Assembly (NCBI GenBank): GCA_002166865.1
Contig: NHTQ01000002.1
Coordinates: forward strand, 620,001-684,000
Direction: 5' to 3'
Length of the DNA: 64,000 nucleotides
From: Rhodobacteraceae bacterium WFHF2C18
GTDB taxonomy: Bacteria > Pseudomonadota > Alphaproteobacteria > Rhodobacterales > Rhodobacteraceae
Shown piece after piece: positions 40,594-49,606 of the stretch (its first letter is position 1; each line of letters opens with the position of its first letter). The position numbers were made by a program, and so were the translations under genes. The notes under the pieces were generated by a model, which did not search any database, had not been told where the DNA came from, and worked only from the letters and a program-made list of their open reading frames with translations.

Positions 40594-42386
40594 TGCGTCA
40601 GCCTCAGGTTCTTGACGTTGGAGGCGATGGAATTGAAGGCGTCGTTGATGTTCACGCCCTCGGCCCGGTAGTAATGCGCGGGCGTGGTGGCGCAGCCGCG
40701 CAGCTCGGTCTCGGCGGTGCCGCCCTTGTTGACCTCGAAGCCGATGGTGTAGACGACGACGCCCTCGTCCTTGGTGGCGGTGCAGACGTTGCGCATGCGC
40801 ACGTCCTTCATCGAGCCGTTGAGGTATTCGGAGTTTCTGTAGTCGGTCCAGGGACCAGAGCTGCCCGTCGTGTCGCGGTAGAAGTCCGGGGACATGAGGC
40901 CCCAGGCCTCCTCCCAGTCCAGTTGCTCTTTCGAGACGAATCCTTCCTGATCCTCGATGGCCTCGAATTCCTGCTTCGAAAGCCACTCGTTATCCTCCAG
41001 GTCGCGGTAGCGTTCGGGGCTGGGATCGCGCAGGTAGTAGGAGGACACGATCGGTCCATCGACCTTGTAGACGCATTCGAGCCAGCCGAGGTAACAGTAC
41101 TGTTCGACCCAGGACTGGTGCCATTCGCGGCTGGGGTTGTAGATGTCGAAGGCGTAGTCGAATTCCTGCTCCTGGTGTTGCACCTTGAACAGGTCCGAGT
41201 GCTTGCCACGGTACTCGGGCGGGCTGGTGTCGAAGAAGTAGGACGTGGTGTTCTGGCCGTCCCCCATCATCACCACGACCTTGAGCGTCTCGGGTTCGGT
41301 GTAGTCGGCCGGCACCGTGGTGAGCGACGCTTCCATTTCGTCGGTATCGATCAGGTTGCTGGTCACGCCCTTCGTGCGGAAGGTCGGGTCGAGCAGCGCC
41401 GCGCCCCATTTCATGCCCTGCTGGCCCGAGGTGTTCCCGCTGGCCTGAAGCGAGTCGATCTTGCCGTGCAGGGCGGCCTCGTCGATCGAGTAGGGCAGGA
41501 TGCGCATGTAATCGTCGGTGAAGCAGGAGCGCCAGGTCCGGCTCAGATTCTGCCAGCCGCCGTAGAGCGAGGTGTAGATCATCTGATCCACGGGGATGCC
41601 GGCGCTTGTGGCCGAGGCGCCGCTTGTCAGGGACGCGTGATTGAAATCCTTGTCCTTGAACCGCAGGCAGGTGGAGTAGGTGTGTTTCTCGTCCACCGCG
41701 AGCGCCTCGTAGAGGCCCTGTGACGGCGTGACCGACCAGCTGAAGGGCACGATGGAGATCACCGTGTTGCCCGGGTCCGACTGGCCGAGGACGGTGGAGA
41801 CGAAATCCTTTGCCGCCGTCTTGAGGTTGCGCAGCTTGTTGTTGCGGCCCATCGAGCCCGAGACGTCGAGGACCAGAACGATTTCCAGCTTGGGCGTGCG
41901 CACCTCGGCGGTGGCCGCGCCCGCCGCGGTCAGCGTCTTGACGCCCGAGAGCTTCATCAGGAGGGTGTCCAGCGTCATCTGCCCGCTGGCCGAGACCTTG
42001 GTGGCGTTGAGGCTGGTGACGATGTCGTCCTTGCCCTCGCCGTCGGTGTCGATCTCGTTGAGGTAGTTGCGCATTCCGGACTTGTCGAAGTAGTCCTCGA
42101 CGATGGTCTTGATCCCGTCCTCGTCGGTGCCTTCGGGGGCGCCGGCGCCGGCCAGCACCGCGCGGTCCAGCGTCGCCTGGAGGCGGGCGCGTTCCATTTC
42201 CTGGCGCATCACGTCGATCCCGATCCCGCCCATGGCCAGCATGACCACGAAGATGAAGAGGGAGAAGATGACCATCGCGCCCTCGTCCTCGCGGCGGAAC
42301 CGCAGGACGTGTCCGGCCAGGCGGGCGGCCGCGGCGCGGGCCGTGAGCCGGCGTGTCAGGCGTTTACCATGATTCCGCAGTTCCAT
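40590..42386 (-). CDS. TadG-like protein with von Willebrand factor A domain
   Basis: 598 residues from ATG 42386 (GGAG eight bases upstream; GTG 42395 is an alternative). A TadE/TadG-like N-terminus (EGAMVIFSLFIFVVMLAMGGIGIDVM) anchors it in the inner membrane. The vWA domain has the metal-ion adhesion motif LVLDVSGSMGRNNK and VVVMMGDGQNT. The domain is long because of a large insertion rich in Tyr, Trp and acidic residues. TadG anchors the Flp pilus apparatus; the other tad genes (tadA, B, C, Z, rcp) are not in the window. Confidence 0.85.
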   Translation of the reverse strand: MELRNHGKRLTRRLTARAAAARLAGHVLRFRREDEGAMVIFSLFIFVVMLAMGGIGIDVMRQEMERARLQATLDRAVLAGAGAPEGTDEDGIKTIVEDYFDKSGMRNYLNEIDTDGEGKDDIVTSLNATKVSASGQMTLDTLLMKLSGVKTLTAAGAATAEVRTPKLEIVLVLDVSGSMGRNNKLRNLKTAAKDFVSTVLGQSDPGNTVISIVPFSWSVTPSQGLYEALAVDEKHTYSTCLRFKDKDFNHASLTSGASATSAGIPVDQMIYTSLYGGWQNLSRTWRSCFTDDYMRILPYSIDEAALHGKIDSLQASGNTSGQQGMKWGAALLDPTFRTKGVTSNLIDTDEMEASLTTVPADYTEPETLKVVVMMGDGQNTTSYFFDTSPPEYRGKHSDLFKVQHQEQEFDYAFDIYNPSREWHQSWVEQYCYLGWLECVYKVDGPIVSSYYLRDPSPERYRDLEDNEWLSKQEFEAIEDQEGFVSKEQLDWEEAWGLMSPDFYRDTTGSSGPWTDYRNSEYLNGSMKDVRMRNVCTATKDEGVVVYTIGFEVNKGGTAETELRGCATTPAHYYRAEGVNINDAFNSIASNVKNLRLTQ

Positions 42387-42727
42387 TGTACGCACTCCGC
42401 TTACCCCCCGAGGTGAGTCGAATCATGTCCGACGCACTTCGGCCCGGCGCATGATCATATGGAAGATCGCGGCAAAAATGCGGCGAAACCCGTAAGAAAT
42501 GCGGCAGCAAGTCCTTGTTGGAGAACAATAATCAGGATCGGGGGCTTTTGTCTCCGCGCGGGCGACATGTGCGCGGGCGGGGCCCCTCCGCCCTGCGGAC
42601 GAATGATTCGATGGCGCCGCGTATCTTGCCACGGGTGGACAAAATTGCCGCATCCTTTAACGATGAATCCAGTTCATCGGCGCACAAGAGCGCAAAGCCG
42701 CGTCGGCACGTCTAAGGGAGGGACACC
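42387..42727. other. Divergent promoter region of tadG-like operon and glutamate dehydrogenase
   Basis: About 340 bases with no gene. It must hold promoters for both directions. The last bases carry AGGGAGGGA, the ribosome binding site of the dehydrogenase. I see no convincing operator or hairpin. Confidence 0.4.
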
Positions 42728-44158
42728 ATGAACGCCACCAAGGAACCGACTTTCCGCGAGAGCGTGGACCTGATGTTCAACCGCGCCGTGGCGCTGATGG
42801 ATCTGCCGCCGGGGCTGGAAGAGAAGATCAGGGTCTGCAACGCCACCTACACGGTGCGTTTCGGCGTGCGCCTGCGCGGCCAGATCCATACCTTCGTGGG
42901 CTACCGCAGCGTTCATTCCGAGCACATGGAGCCCGTCAAGGGCGGGATCCGCTACGCCCTGGCCGTGAACCAGGACGAGGTGGAGGCGCTGGCCGCGCTG
43001 ATGACCTACAAGTGCGCGCTGGTCGAGGCGCCCTTCGGGGGTTCCAAGGGCGGGCTGTGCGTCGATCCCCGCGAATGGGACGAGCACGAGATGGAGCGCA
43101 TCACGCGCCGCTTCGCCTATGAGCTGGCCAAGCGCGACCTGATCCATCCCAGTCAGAACGTGCCGGCCCCCGACATGGGCACCAGCGAACGCGAGATGGC
43201 CTGGATCGCCGACCAGTATCGCCGCATGAACACCACCGACATCAACGCCCGCGCCTGCGTGACGGGCAAGCCGCTGAACGCCGGCGGCATCGCCGGCCGG
43301 GTGGAGGCCACGGGCCGGGGCGTCCAATACGCCCTGCGCGACTTCTTCCGCCACCCCGAGGACATCGCGGCCGCGGGGATGGAGGGCACGCTGGACGGCA
43401 AGCGCGTGATCGTGCAGGGCCTGGGCAACGTGGGCTTTCACGCCGGGAAGTTCCTGCAGGAGGAGGACGGCGCCCGCGTCACCGGCATCATCGAGCATGA
43501 CGGCGCGCTCTACAACGACGAGGGGCTGGACGTGGAAGCGGTGCGCGCCTGGATCATCAAGCACGGCGGCGTCACCGGCTTTCCCGACGCGGCGCATACC
43601 GCCGAGGGCAACGCGGTGCTGGAGCACGACTGCGACATCCTGATCCCGGCGGCGCTGGAAGGCGTCATCAACATGGACAACGCCAACCGCATCAAGGCGT
43701 CGCTCATCATCGAGGCCGCGAACGGCCCCGTCACGGCCGGCGCCGACGACATCCTGCGCAAGAAGGGAGTGGTGATCATCCCCGACATGTACGCCAATGC
43801 CGGCGGGGTGACGGTGTCCTATTTCGAGTGGGTCAAGAACCTCAGCCACATCCGTTTCGGCCGGATGGGCCGCCGGCAGGAGGAGGCGCGCCACCAGCTT
43901 CTGATCGACGAGCTGCACAAGCTGGACGATCACCTGGGCGACGCCTGGACCATGTCGCCGGATTTCAAGGAGGAGTACCTGCGCGGCGCGGGCGAACTGG
44001 AACTGGTGCGCTCGGGCCTGGACGACACGATGCGCACCGCCTACCGCGCCATGCGCGAGGTCTGGCACGCGCGCGACGACGTCAGCGACCTGCGCACCGC
44101 GGCCTACCTGGTCTCCATCGACAAGGTCGCGGCCAGTTACCGGGCACTGGGGCTCTGA
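42728..44158 (+). CDS. Glutamate dehydrogenase (Glu/Leu/Phe/Val family)
   Basis: A 476-residue enzyme deaminating glutamate to 2-oxoglutarate, or the reverse. The substrate region is VKGGIRYALAVNQDEVEALA and MTYKCALVEAPFGGSKGG with the catalytic Lys. The dinucleotide fold contains VIVQGLGNVGFHAGKF and the later conserved AANGPVTAGADDIL. The length and sequence fit the NAD(P)-dependent small GDH group rather than the 180-kDa NAD-GDH. ATG 42728 follows a strong site. It stands directly before soxBDAG and may recycle amino groups from methylated amine degradation. Confidence 0.9.
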   Translation: MNATKEPTFRESVDLMFNRAVALMDLPPGLEEKIRVCNATYTVRFGVRLRGQIHTFVGYRSVHSEHMEPVKGGIRYALAVNQDEVEALAALMTYKCALVEAPFGGSKGGLCVDPREWDEHEMERITRRFAYELAKRDLIHPSQNVPAPDMGTSEREMAWIADQYRRMNTTDINARACVTGKPLNAGGIAGRVEATGRGVQYALRDFFRHPEDIAAAGMEGTLDGKRVIVQGLGNVGFHAGKFLQEEDGARVTGIIEHDGALYNDEGLDVEAVRAWIIKHGGVTGFPDAAHTAEGNAVLEHDCDILIPAALEGVINMDNANRIKASLIIEAANGPVTAGADDILRKKGVVIIPDMYANAGGVTVSYFEWVKNLSHIRFGRMGRRQEEARHQLLIDELHKLDDHLGDAWTMSPDFKEEYLRGAGELELVRSGLDDTMRTAYRAMREVWHARDDVSDLRTAAYLVSIDKVAASYRALGL

Positions 44159-44179
44159 TCCGGTCGCGCACTGACCGGA
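44159..44179 (+). terminator. Hairpin after glutamate dehydrogenase
   Basis: TCCGGTC (44159-44165) and GACCGGA (44173-44179) form a perfect stem at the end of the gene. No T tract follows, so it could be a weak terminator or allow read-through into soxB. Confidence 0.4.
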
Positions 44180-44273
44180 AAATGTCGGAAAGCTCGGCGG
44201 TGGGCGGCATTGCCCATTGCTAAGGCTGGTAGAGGCTGGTTCACTCCGGCCCATCCAGCAGGGAGACATCTTG

Positions 44274-45527
44274 ATGCGCTTTTCCGGACTGCGCGTTCTG
44301 AAGGAGGGATTGACGGGCAACAAGGGTTGGGCGCCGCACTGGCGCGACCCCGACCCGAAACCCGAATACGACGTGGTCATCATCGGCGGGGGCGGTCACG
44401 GGCTGGCCACCGCCTATTACCTGGCGCGCGAGCACGGGATCACCAACGTTGCCGTGCTGGAGAAGGGGTATCTCGGCGGCGGCAACGTCGGGCGCAACAC
44501 CACCATCGTGCGGGCCAATTATTTCCTGCCGGGCAACTCGGAGTTCTACAGCCATTCGCTGAAACTGTGGGAGGGGCTGGAGCAGGAGCTGAACTACAAC
44601 GTCATGCACTCCCAGCGGGGGCTCATCAACCTGTTCCATTCCGACGGGCAGCGCGACGCCTTCGCCCGGCGCGGCAACGCCATGGTCAACCAGGGCGACG
44701 ACGCGATCCTGCTGGACCGCGACGGGGTGCGCCGGCATCTGCCCTACCTGGATTTCGACAATCCGCGCTTTCCCGTCTACGGCGGCCTGTATCACCCGCG
44801 CGGCGGCACGGCGCGGCACGATGCGGTGGCCTGGGGGTACGCGCGCGGCGCGGACGCGCGCGGTGTGGACCTGATCCAGAACTGCGAGGTCACGGGCATC
44901 GACGTTTCGGGCGGAAAGGTGCGCGGCGTGCAGACCACGCGGGGGCCCATCCGGGCGAAGAAGGTGGCGATGATCGTGGCCGGCCGGTCGAGCCAGGTGG
45001 CCGCGATGGCCGGGATGCGCCTGCCGGTGGAAAGCCACGTCCTGCAGGCTTTCGTGACCGAGGGGCTGAAGCCCTGCATCGACCACGTGGTGAGCTTCGG
45101 CATGGGGCATTTCTACATCAGCCAGTCCGACAAGGGCGGGCTGGTCTTCGGCGGGGACCTGGATTTCTACGCCTCCTACGCCGCGCGGGGCAACCTGCCC
45201 ATGGTGGAACACGTGATGGAGGCGGGGATGACGCTGATGCCGATGATCGGCAAGGCCAAGGTGCTGCGCAGCTGGGGCGGGATCATGGACATGACGCCCG
45301 ACGGCTCGCCCATCATCGACAAGACGGGGGTCGAGGGGCTCTACCTCAATTGCGGCTGGTGCTACGGCGGCTTCAAGGCGGTGCCGGGCTCGGGCTATTC
45401 CACGGCGCATCTGATCGCGCGGGACACCCCCCACGCGCCGGCGGCCGGGTTCCGCCTGGACCGCTTCCGCACGGGGGTGGGCCTGATGGACGAGGAAGGC
45501 ACCGGCAGCCAGCACAACCTGCACTGA
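44274..45527 (+). CDS. soxB: Sarcosine oxidase beta subunit
   Basis: A 417-residue flavoprotein subunit of heterotetrameric sarcosine oxidase, which demethylates sarcosine to glycine with oxygen and tetrahydrofolate. The FAD fold is VVIIGGGGHGLATAYYLA (residues 34-51). YHPRGGTARHD lies where the covalent FMN His is expected. GIMDMTPDGSPIIDKTG and LNCGWCYGGFKAVPGSGY are typical of SoxB. ATG 44274 has GGGAG upstream; TTG 44271 is less likely. It is the first gene of soxBDAG. Confidence 0.93.
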   Translation: MRFSGLRVLKEGLTGNKGWAPHWRDPDPKPEYDVVIIGGGGHGLATAYYLAREHGITNVAVLEKGYLGGGNVGRNTTIVRANYFLPGNSEFYSHSLKLWEGLEQELNYNVMHSQRGLINLFHSDGQRDAFARRGNAMVNQGDDAILLDRDGVRRHLPYLDFDNPRFPVYGGLYHPRGGTARHDAVAWGYARGADARGVDLIQNCEVTGIDVSGGKVRGVQTTRGPIRAKKVAMIVAGRSSQVAAMAGMRLPVESHVLQAFVTEGLKPCIDHVVSFGMGHFYISQSDKGGLVFGGDLDFYASYAARGNLPMVEHVMEAGMTLMPMIGKAKVLRSWGGIMDMTPDGSPIIDKTGVEGLYLNCGWCYGGFKAVPGSGYSTAHLIARDTPHAPAAGFRLDRFRTGVGLMDEEGTGSQHNLH

Positions 45528-45540
45528 GAAGGGACAGAGG

Positions 45541-45819
45541 ATGCGGATCACATGCCCCCTCTGCGGGGAACGCGACAGGCGGGAATTCACCTACGTGGGC
45601 GACGCCGTCTTCCTGGAGCGGCCCGCGCCCCAGGCCGGGCCGGACGCCTGGGACGACTATCTGCACAACCGCGACAACCCCGCCGGCGAGACGCGCGACC
45701 TGTGGTATCACGAGACGGGCTGCGCCGCCTGGCTGGTGGTGACGCGCGACACCGTCACCCATGCGGTCCACAGGGTCGAACTGGCCCGCGACGTGAAGGA
45801 GGGCGGCCATGCGGATTGA
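45541..45819 (+). CDS. soxD: Sarcosine oxidase delta subunit
   Basis: A 92-residue zinc-binding subunit. The motif CPLCGERDRREF (CxxC) with downstream WYHETGCAAWLVV supplies the His/Cys ligands. It holds the tetramer together. The stop overlaps the soxA start by 11 bases. Confidence 0.92.
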   Translation: MRITCPLCGERDRREFTYVGDAVFLERPAPQAGPDAWDDYLHNRDNPAGETRDLWYHETGCAAWLVVTRDTVTHAVHRVELARDVKEGGHAD

Positions 45820-48739
45820 CGGCGCGGGGCTCATCAACCGCGAGCGGCGGCTGAATTTCACGTTCGACGGTCACAGCTACCAGGGGGTGGAGGGCGACAC
45901 GCTGGCCTCGGCGCTTCTGGCCAACGACATCCGGCTGGTGGGCCGGTCGTTCAAGTACCACCGCCCCCGCGGGGTTCTGACCGCCGGACCGGAGGAGCCC
46001 AACGCGCTGGTCACGACCGGGCTGTCGGGCGCACAGGAGCCGAACGTGCGCGCCACAACCCAGGAGCTGCACGAGGGGCTGATGGCGCGCAGCCAGAACC
46101 GCTGGCCCAGCCTGGCGGCCGACCTGTTGTCGGTGAACGACCTGTTCGCGCCCTTCCTCGGCGCGGGCTTCTACTACAAGACCTTCATGTGGCCGCGCGC
46201 CTTCTGGGAACGGGTCTACGAGCCGATGATCCGCCGCGCCGCGGGCCTGGGCGCGCTGTCGGGCGAGGCCAATACCGACAAGTACGAGAAGGTCTTCGCC
46301 CATTGCGACCTTCTGGTGATCGGCTCGGGGCCGGCGGGGCTGATGGCGGCGCTGACGGCGGCGCGGGCGGGCGCCGACGTGATCCTGGCCGAGAGCGACA
46401 CGCGCACCGGCGGGCGGCTCACCGCCGAGACGCACGAGGTCGAGGGGATGCCGGGCCATATCTGGGCCGAGGACGTCACCGACGAACTGCGCGAGATGGA
46501 CAACGTGCGCATCCTCACCCGCACCACCGTCACCGGCGCCTACGACCAGGGCACCTACGGCGCGATCGAGAAGCTGTCGCCGGCGATGGCGGCGCGGTCG
46601 GGCGCGCCGCGCGAATGCTTCTGGCGGATCGTGGCGCGGCGCGCGGTCCTGGCGGCCGGCGCGCTGGAGCGGCCCGTGGCCTTCCGCAACAACGACCGCC
46701 CCGGCGTGATGATGGCCAGTGCCGTGCGCGCCTACGTGAACCGCTGGCGCGTGAGCCCGGGGCGTGCCGTCGCCGTTTTCGGCAACAATGACGGCGCGCA
46801 CCGCACCGCGGCCGATCTGCAGCGGGCCGGCGTGCATGTCGCCGCGCTGATCGATTCGCGGCGCGATGCCGCCTGCGATCTGGACGTGCCCTTCTATCCC
46901 GGCCGGCAGGTCTGCAACACGGACGGGGGCCGGGGCCTGGAGGCCGTGTCGGTGGCGGCGGCGAGCGGGATCGAGAAGATCCAGGCCGACTGCCTGGCGA
47001 TCTCGGGCGGCTGGAACCCTTCCGTGCACCTGACCTGCCACATGGGCGCGCGGCCCGCCTGGGACCCGGCGATCGCGGCCTTCGTGCCGGGCCGCGACGC
47101 GGTGCCGGGCCTGCACCCGGCGGGTGCGGCGCGGGGCCGGTTTTCCACGCGCGCCTGCCTGGAAGACGGCATCGCGGTGGCGGGGGCGGCGCTGGCGGAG
47201 ATCGACCGCAAGACCCCCGAGGTGAGCGTCCCGGCCGCCGAGGACGGCGCCTATGCCATCGCGCCGCTCTGGGCGGTGCCGGGCAAGGGGCGCGCCTGGC
47301 TGGATTTCCAGAACGACGTGACCGTGAAGGACGTCAAGCAGGCCGCGACCGAGAACTTCCGCAGCGTGGAGCACATGAAGCGCTACACGACGCAGGGAAT
47401 GGCCACCGACCAGGGCAAGAACTCGAACGTGCAGGCGCTGGCGGTGCTGGCCGACGCCACGGGACGGGCGATTCCGGAAACCGGCACGACCACCTTCCGG
47501 CCGCCCTATGTGCCGGTGTCCATCGCCGCGATGGGCGCGGGCGCGCAGGGGCAGGGCTTTGCGCCGCGACGTCTGACCACCTCGCATCACGCCAGCGTCA
47601 AGCGCGGGGCGCCGATGATCGAGGTGGGGCTGTGGTATCGGCCGAGCTACTTTCCCAGGTCGGGCGAGACGCACTGGCGCCAGTCCTGCGACCGCGAGGT
47701 GGGGATGGTGCGCGAGAGCGTGGGCGTGGCCGATGTCTCGACCCTGGGCAAGATCGACGTGCAGGGCCCCGACGCCGCCGCCTTCCTGGATTTCGTTTAT
47801 TGCAACACCTTTTCCACGCTGAAGGTGGGGCGTGTGCGCTACGGGCTGATGCTGCGCCAGGACGGGCACGTGATGGACGACGGGACGACCGCGCGGCTGG
47901 GGGACAGCCATTTCCTGACCACCACCACGACTGCCGCCGCGGGGCAGGTGATGCGGCATTTCGAATATGTCCACCAGTGCCTGCGGCCCGATCTGGACGT
48001 GCGCTTCGTCTCGGTGACGGAGCAATGGGCGCAGTTCGCCGTGGCCGGGCCGGAATCGCGCGAGCTGCTGAACGAGGTGCTGGACGCGCCGATCACAAGT
48101 GCCGACTGGCCCTTCATGGCCTGCGGCCCCGTGCGGGTGGGGGGCGTCGAGGGGCGTCTGTTCCGCATCTCCTTTTCCGGCGAGCACGGCTACGAGATCG
48201 CGGTGCCCGCGCGCTACGGCGAGAGCCTGTTCGAGGATCTGGTGGCGCGGGCGGAGGCGCGCGGCGGCGGCGCCTACGGCATGGAGGCGCTGAACGTGCT
48301 GCGCATCGAGAAGGGGTTCATCACCCATGCCGAGATCCACGGGCGCACCACCGCCTTCGACATCGGGATGGGCCGGATGGTCAGCGCCAGGAAGGACTGC
48401 ATCGGCAAGCCGGCGTCGCAGCGGCCCGGTCTGACCGGCGAGGCGCGCGAACAGCTTGTCGGGCTGCGGCCCGTGGGCGAGGTGCAGGAACTGCTGGCCG
48501 GTGCGCATCTGTTCACCCGCGGCGAGGCGGCGGTGCGCGAGAACGACCAGGGCTATATCACCTCGGTCGGGTTCTCGCCCACCTTCGGGCAGGTGCTGGG
48601 CCTGGGTTTCCTGCGCAACGGGCGCGCGCGGCACGGCGAGGTGGTGCGCATGGTCGATCACCTGCGCGGGTCCGAGACGCTGTGCATGGTGCAGGATCCG
48701 GTGCAGTTCGACGAGAAGGGGGAACGTCTACGTGGTTGA
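45809..48739 (+). CDS. soxA: Sarcosine oxidase alpha subunit
   Basis: A 976-residue subunit. The N-terminal part (LNFTFDGHSYQGVEGDTLAS) is a 2Fe-2S-ferredoxin-like fold without its cluster. A pyridine-nucleotide fold follows (LLVIGSGPAGLMAALTAARA), binding NAD+. The C-terminal ~380 residues are GcvT-like and bind folate (ESVGVADVSTLGKIDVQGPD, GEHGYEIAVPARYGESLFED). It transfers the one-carbon unit to tetrahydrofolate. ATG 45809 follows AAGGAGG and overlaps soxD; the last eight bases overlap the soxG start. Confidence 0.94.
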   Translation: MRIDGAGLINRERRLNFTFDGHSYQGVEGDTLASALLANDIRLVGRSFKYHRPRGVLTAGPEEPNALVTTGLSGAQEPNVRATTQELHEGLMARSQNRWPSLAADLLSVNDLFAPFLGAGFYYKTFMWPRAFWERVYEPMIRRAAGLGALSGEANTDKYEKVFAHCDLLVIGSGPAGLMAALTAARAGADVILAESDTRTGGRLTAETHEVEGMPGHIWAEDVTDELREMDNVRILTRTTVTGAYDQGTYGAIEKLSPAMAARSGAPRECFWRIVARRAVLAAGALERPVAFRNNDRPGVMMASAVRAYVNRWRVSPGRAVAVFGNNDGAHRTAADLQRAGVHVAALIDSRRDAACDLDVPFYPGRQVCNTDGGRGLEAVSVAAASGIEKIQADCLAISGGWNPSVHLTCHMGARPAWDPAIAAFVPGRDAVPGLHPAGAARGRFSTRACLEDGIAVAGAALAEIDRKTPEVSVPAAEDGAYAIAPLWAVPGKGRAWLDFQNDVTVKDVKQAATENFRSVEHMKRYTTQGMATDQGKNSNVQALAVLADATGRAIPETGTTTFRPPYVPVSIAAMGAGAQGQGFAPRRLTTSHHASVKRGAPMIEVGLWYRPSYFPRSGETHWRQSCDREVGMVRESVGVADVSTLGKIDVQGPDAAAFLDFVYCNTFSTLKVGRVRYGLMLRQDGHVMDDGTTARLGDSHFLTTTTTAAAGQVMRHFEYVHQCLRPDLDVRFVSVTEQWAQFAVAGPESRELLNEVLDAPITSADWPFMACGPVRVGGVEGRLFRISFSGEHGYEIAVPARYGESLFEDLVARAEARGGGAYGMEALNVLRIEKGFITHAEIHGRTTAFDIGMGRMVSARKDCIGKPASQRPGLTGEAREQLVGLRPVGEVQELLAGAHLFTRGEAAVRENDQGYITSVGFSPTFGQVLGLGFLRNGRARHGEVVRMVDHLRGSETLCMVQDPVQFDEKGERLRG

Positions 48740-49286
48740 ACTGGTCGCCAAGAGCCCCTGTGCAGGGCTGCTGCCGCTGAACATCGGGGAGGTCGTGGCC
48801 TCGGAGGTGGCGCCGGGCGCGATGACGGCCCTTGCCCCCTACGCGGGGCGGGCGGAGGCGCTGTCGCAGGCGCTGGAGGCGGCGCACGGCATGGCCCTGC
48901 CCGCGCCGGGGCACAGCACGCTGGGCGCTGAGGGCGCGCGCGTTCTGTGGTTCGGGCGCGAGATGGCGCTGATGATGGGGCCGGCGCCCGATTCGGGCCT
49001 GGCCGCGCATGCTGCGGTGAGTGATCAGTCGGATGCCTGGGCGGTCGTGCGGCTGGACGGCCCCGGCGCCGCGGACGTGCTGGCGCGCCTGACGCCGCTG
49101 GACCTGCGCGCGGGCGTCTTCGAGACGGGGCAGACCGCGCGGACCGAGCTGGCGCACATGGCGGCCTCGGTCACCCGCGTGGGGGCCGAGAGTTTCGTGC
49201 TGATGGTCTTCCGCGCCTTTGCCGAGACCCTTGTCCACGATCTGAAGATCGCCATGCAGGGGGTTGCCGCACGGCGCGAAGGCTGA
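48732..49286 (+). CDS. soxG: Sarcosine oxidase gamma subunit
   Basis: A 184-residue GcvT-like subunit that contacts soxA. The start is GTG 48732 (VVELVAKSPCAG), reading through the overlap with the soxA stop; this is the usual SoxG N-terminus type. LDLRAGVFETGQTARTELAH and FVLMVFRAFAETLVHDL are conserved segments. It is the last gene of the operon. Confidence 0.9.
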   Translation: MVELVAKSPCAGLLPLNIGEVVASEVAPGAMTALAPYAGRAEALSQALEAAHGMALPAPGHSTLGAEGARVLWFGREMALMMGPAPDSGLAAHAAVSDQSDAWAVVRLDGPGAADVLARLTPLDLRAGVFETGQTARTELAHMAASVTRVGAESFVLMVFRAFAETLVHDLKIAMQGVAARREG

Positions 49287-49325
49287 GGCCATCCCGGACG
49301 GGCCGCCGATGCCCCCGGAGCGGTC

Positions 49326-49564
49326 ATGCGCCGTGCCCTCGCCGCCCTGATCCTGCTGGCCGCCCCGGCGGCGGCCGAAACCGACGCTGCGCTTGCCGAA
49401 CGCTGTTCGGCCCGGGCCGAGATCGTGGACATGGCGGTGACGAGCCGCAAGGCCGGCGCGGGGGGCCAAGAGACGGTCGAGACGCGGACGGGGTGCCGGA
49501 GGCGCATCTGACCGAGGCGGTCGCGACCTCTTTCGAGGACCAGTGTATTGATGGCGAGACGTGA
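49326..49564 (+). pseudogene. Frameshifted small secreted-protein gene
   Basis: The first ~50 residues from ATG 49326 (MRRALAALILLAAPAAA-ET, then ERCSARAEIVDMAV) are a signal peptide and a mature start. This frame ends at 49511. In another frame the sequence continues HLTEAVATSFEDQCIDGET to the TGA at 49562-49564, which looks like the end of the same type of small Cys-containing protein. The gene is therefore probably broken by a frameshift or deletion near 49486. Confidence 0.5.
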
Positions 49565-49606
49565 TCGGCCCTTGGCCTCGGGCCGGCGCTGACCATATAA
49601 CAGGGT

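Noticed and set aside
45755..48661. A 968-residue minus-strand frame over soxA
   Set aside because: It is an antisense shadow of soxA with biased composition; soxA has clear domains and a ribosome binding site.
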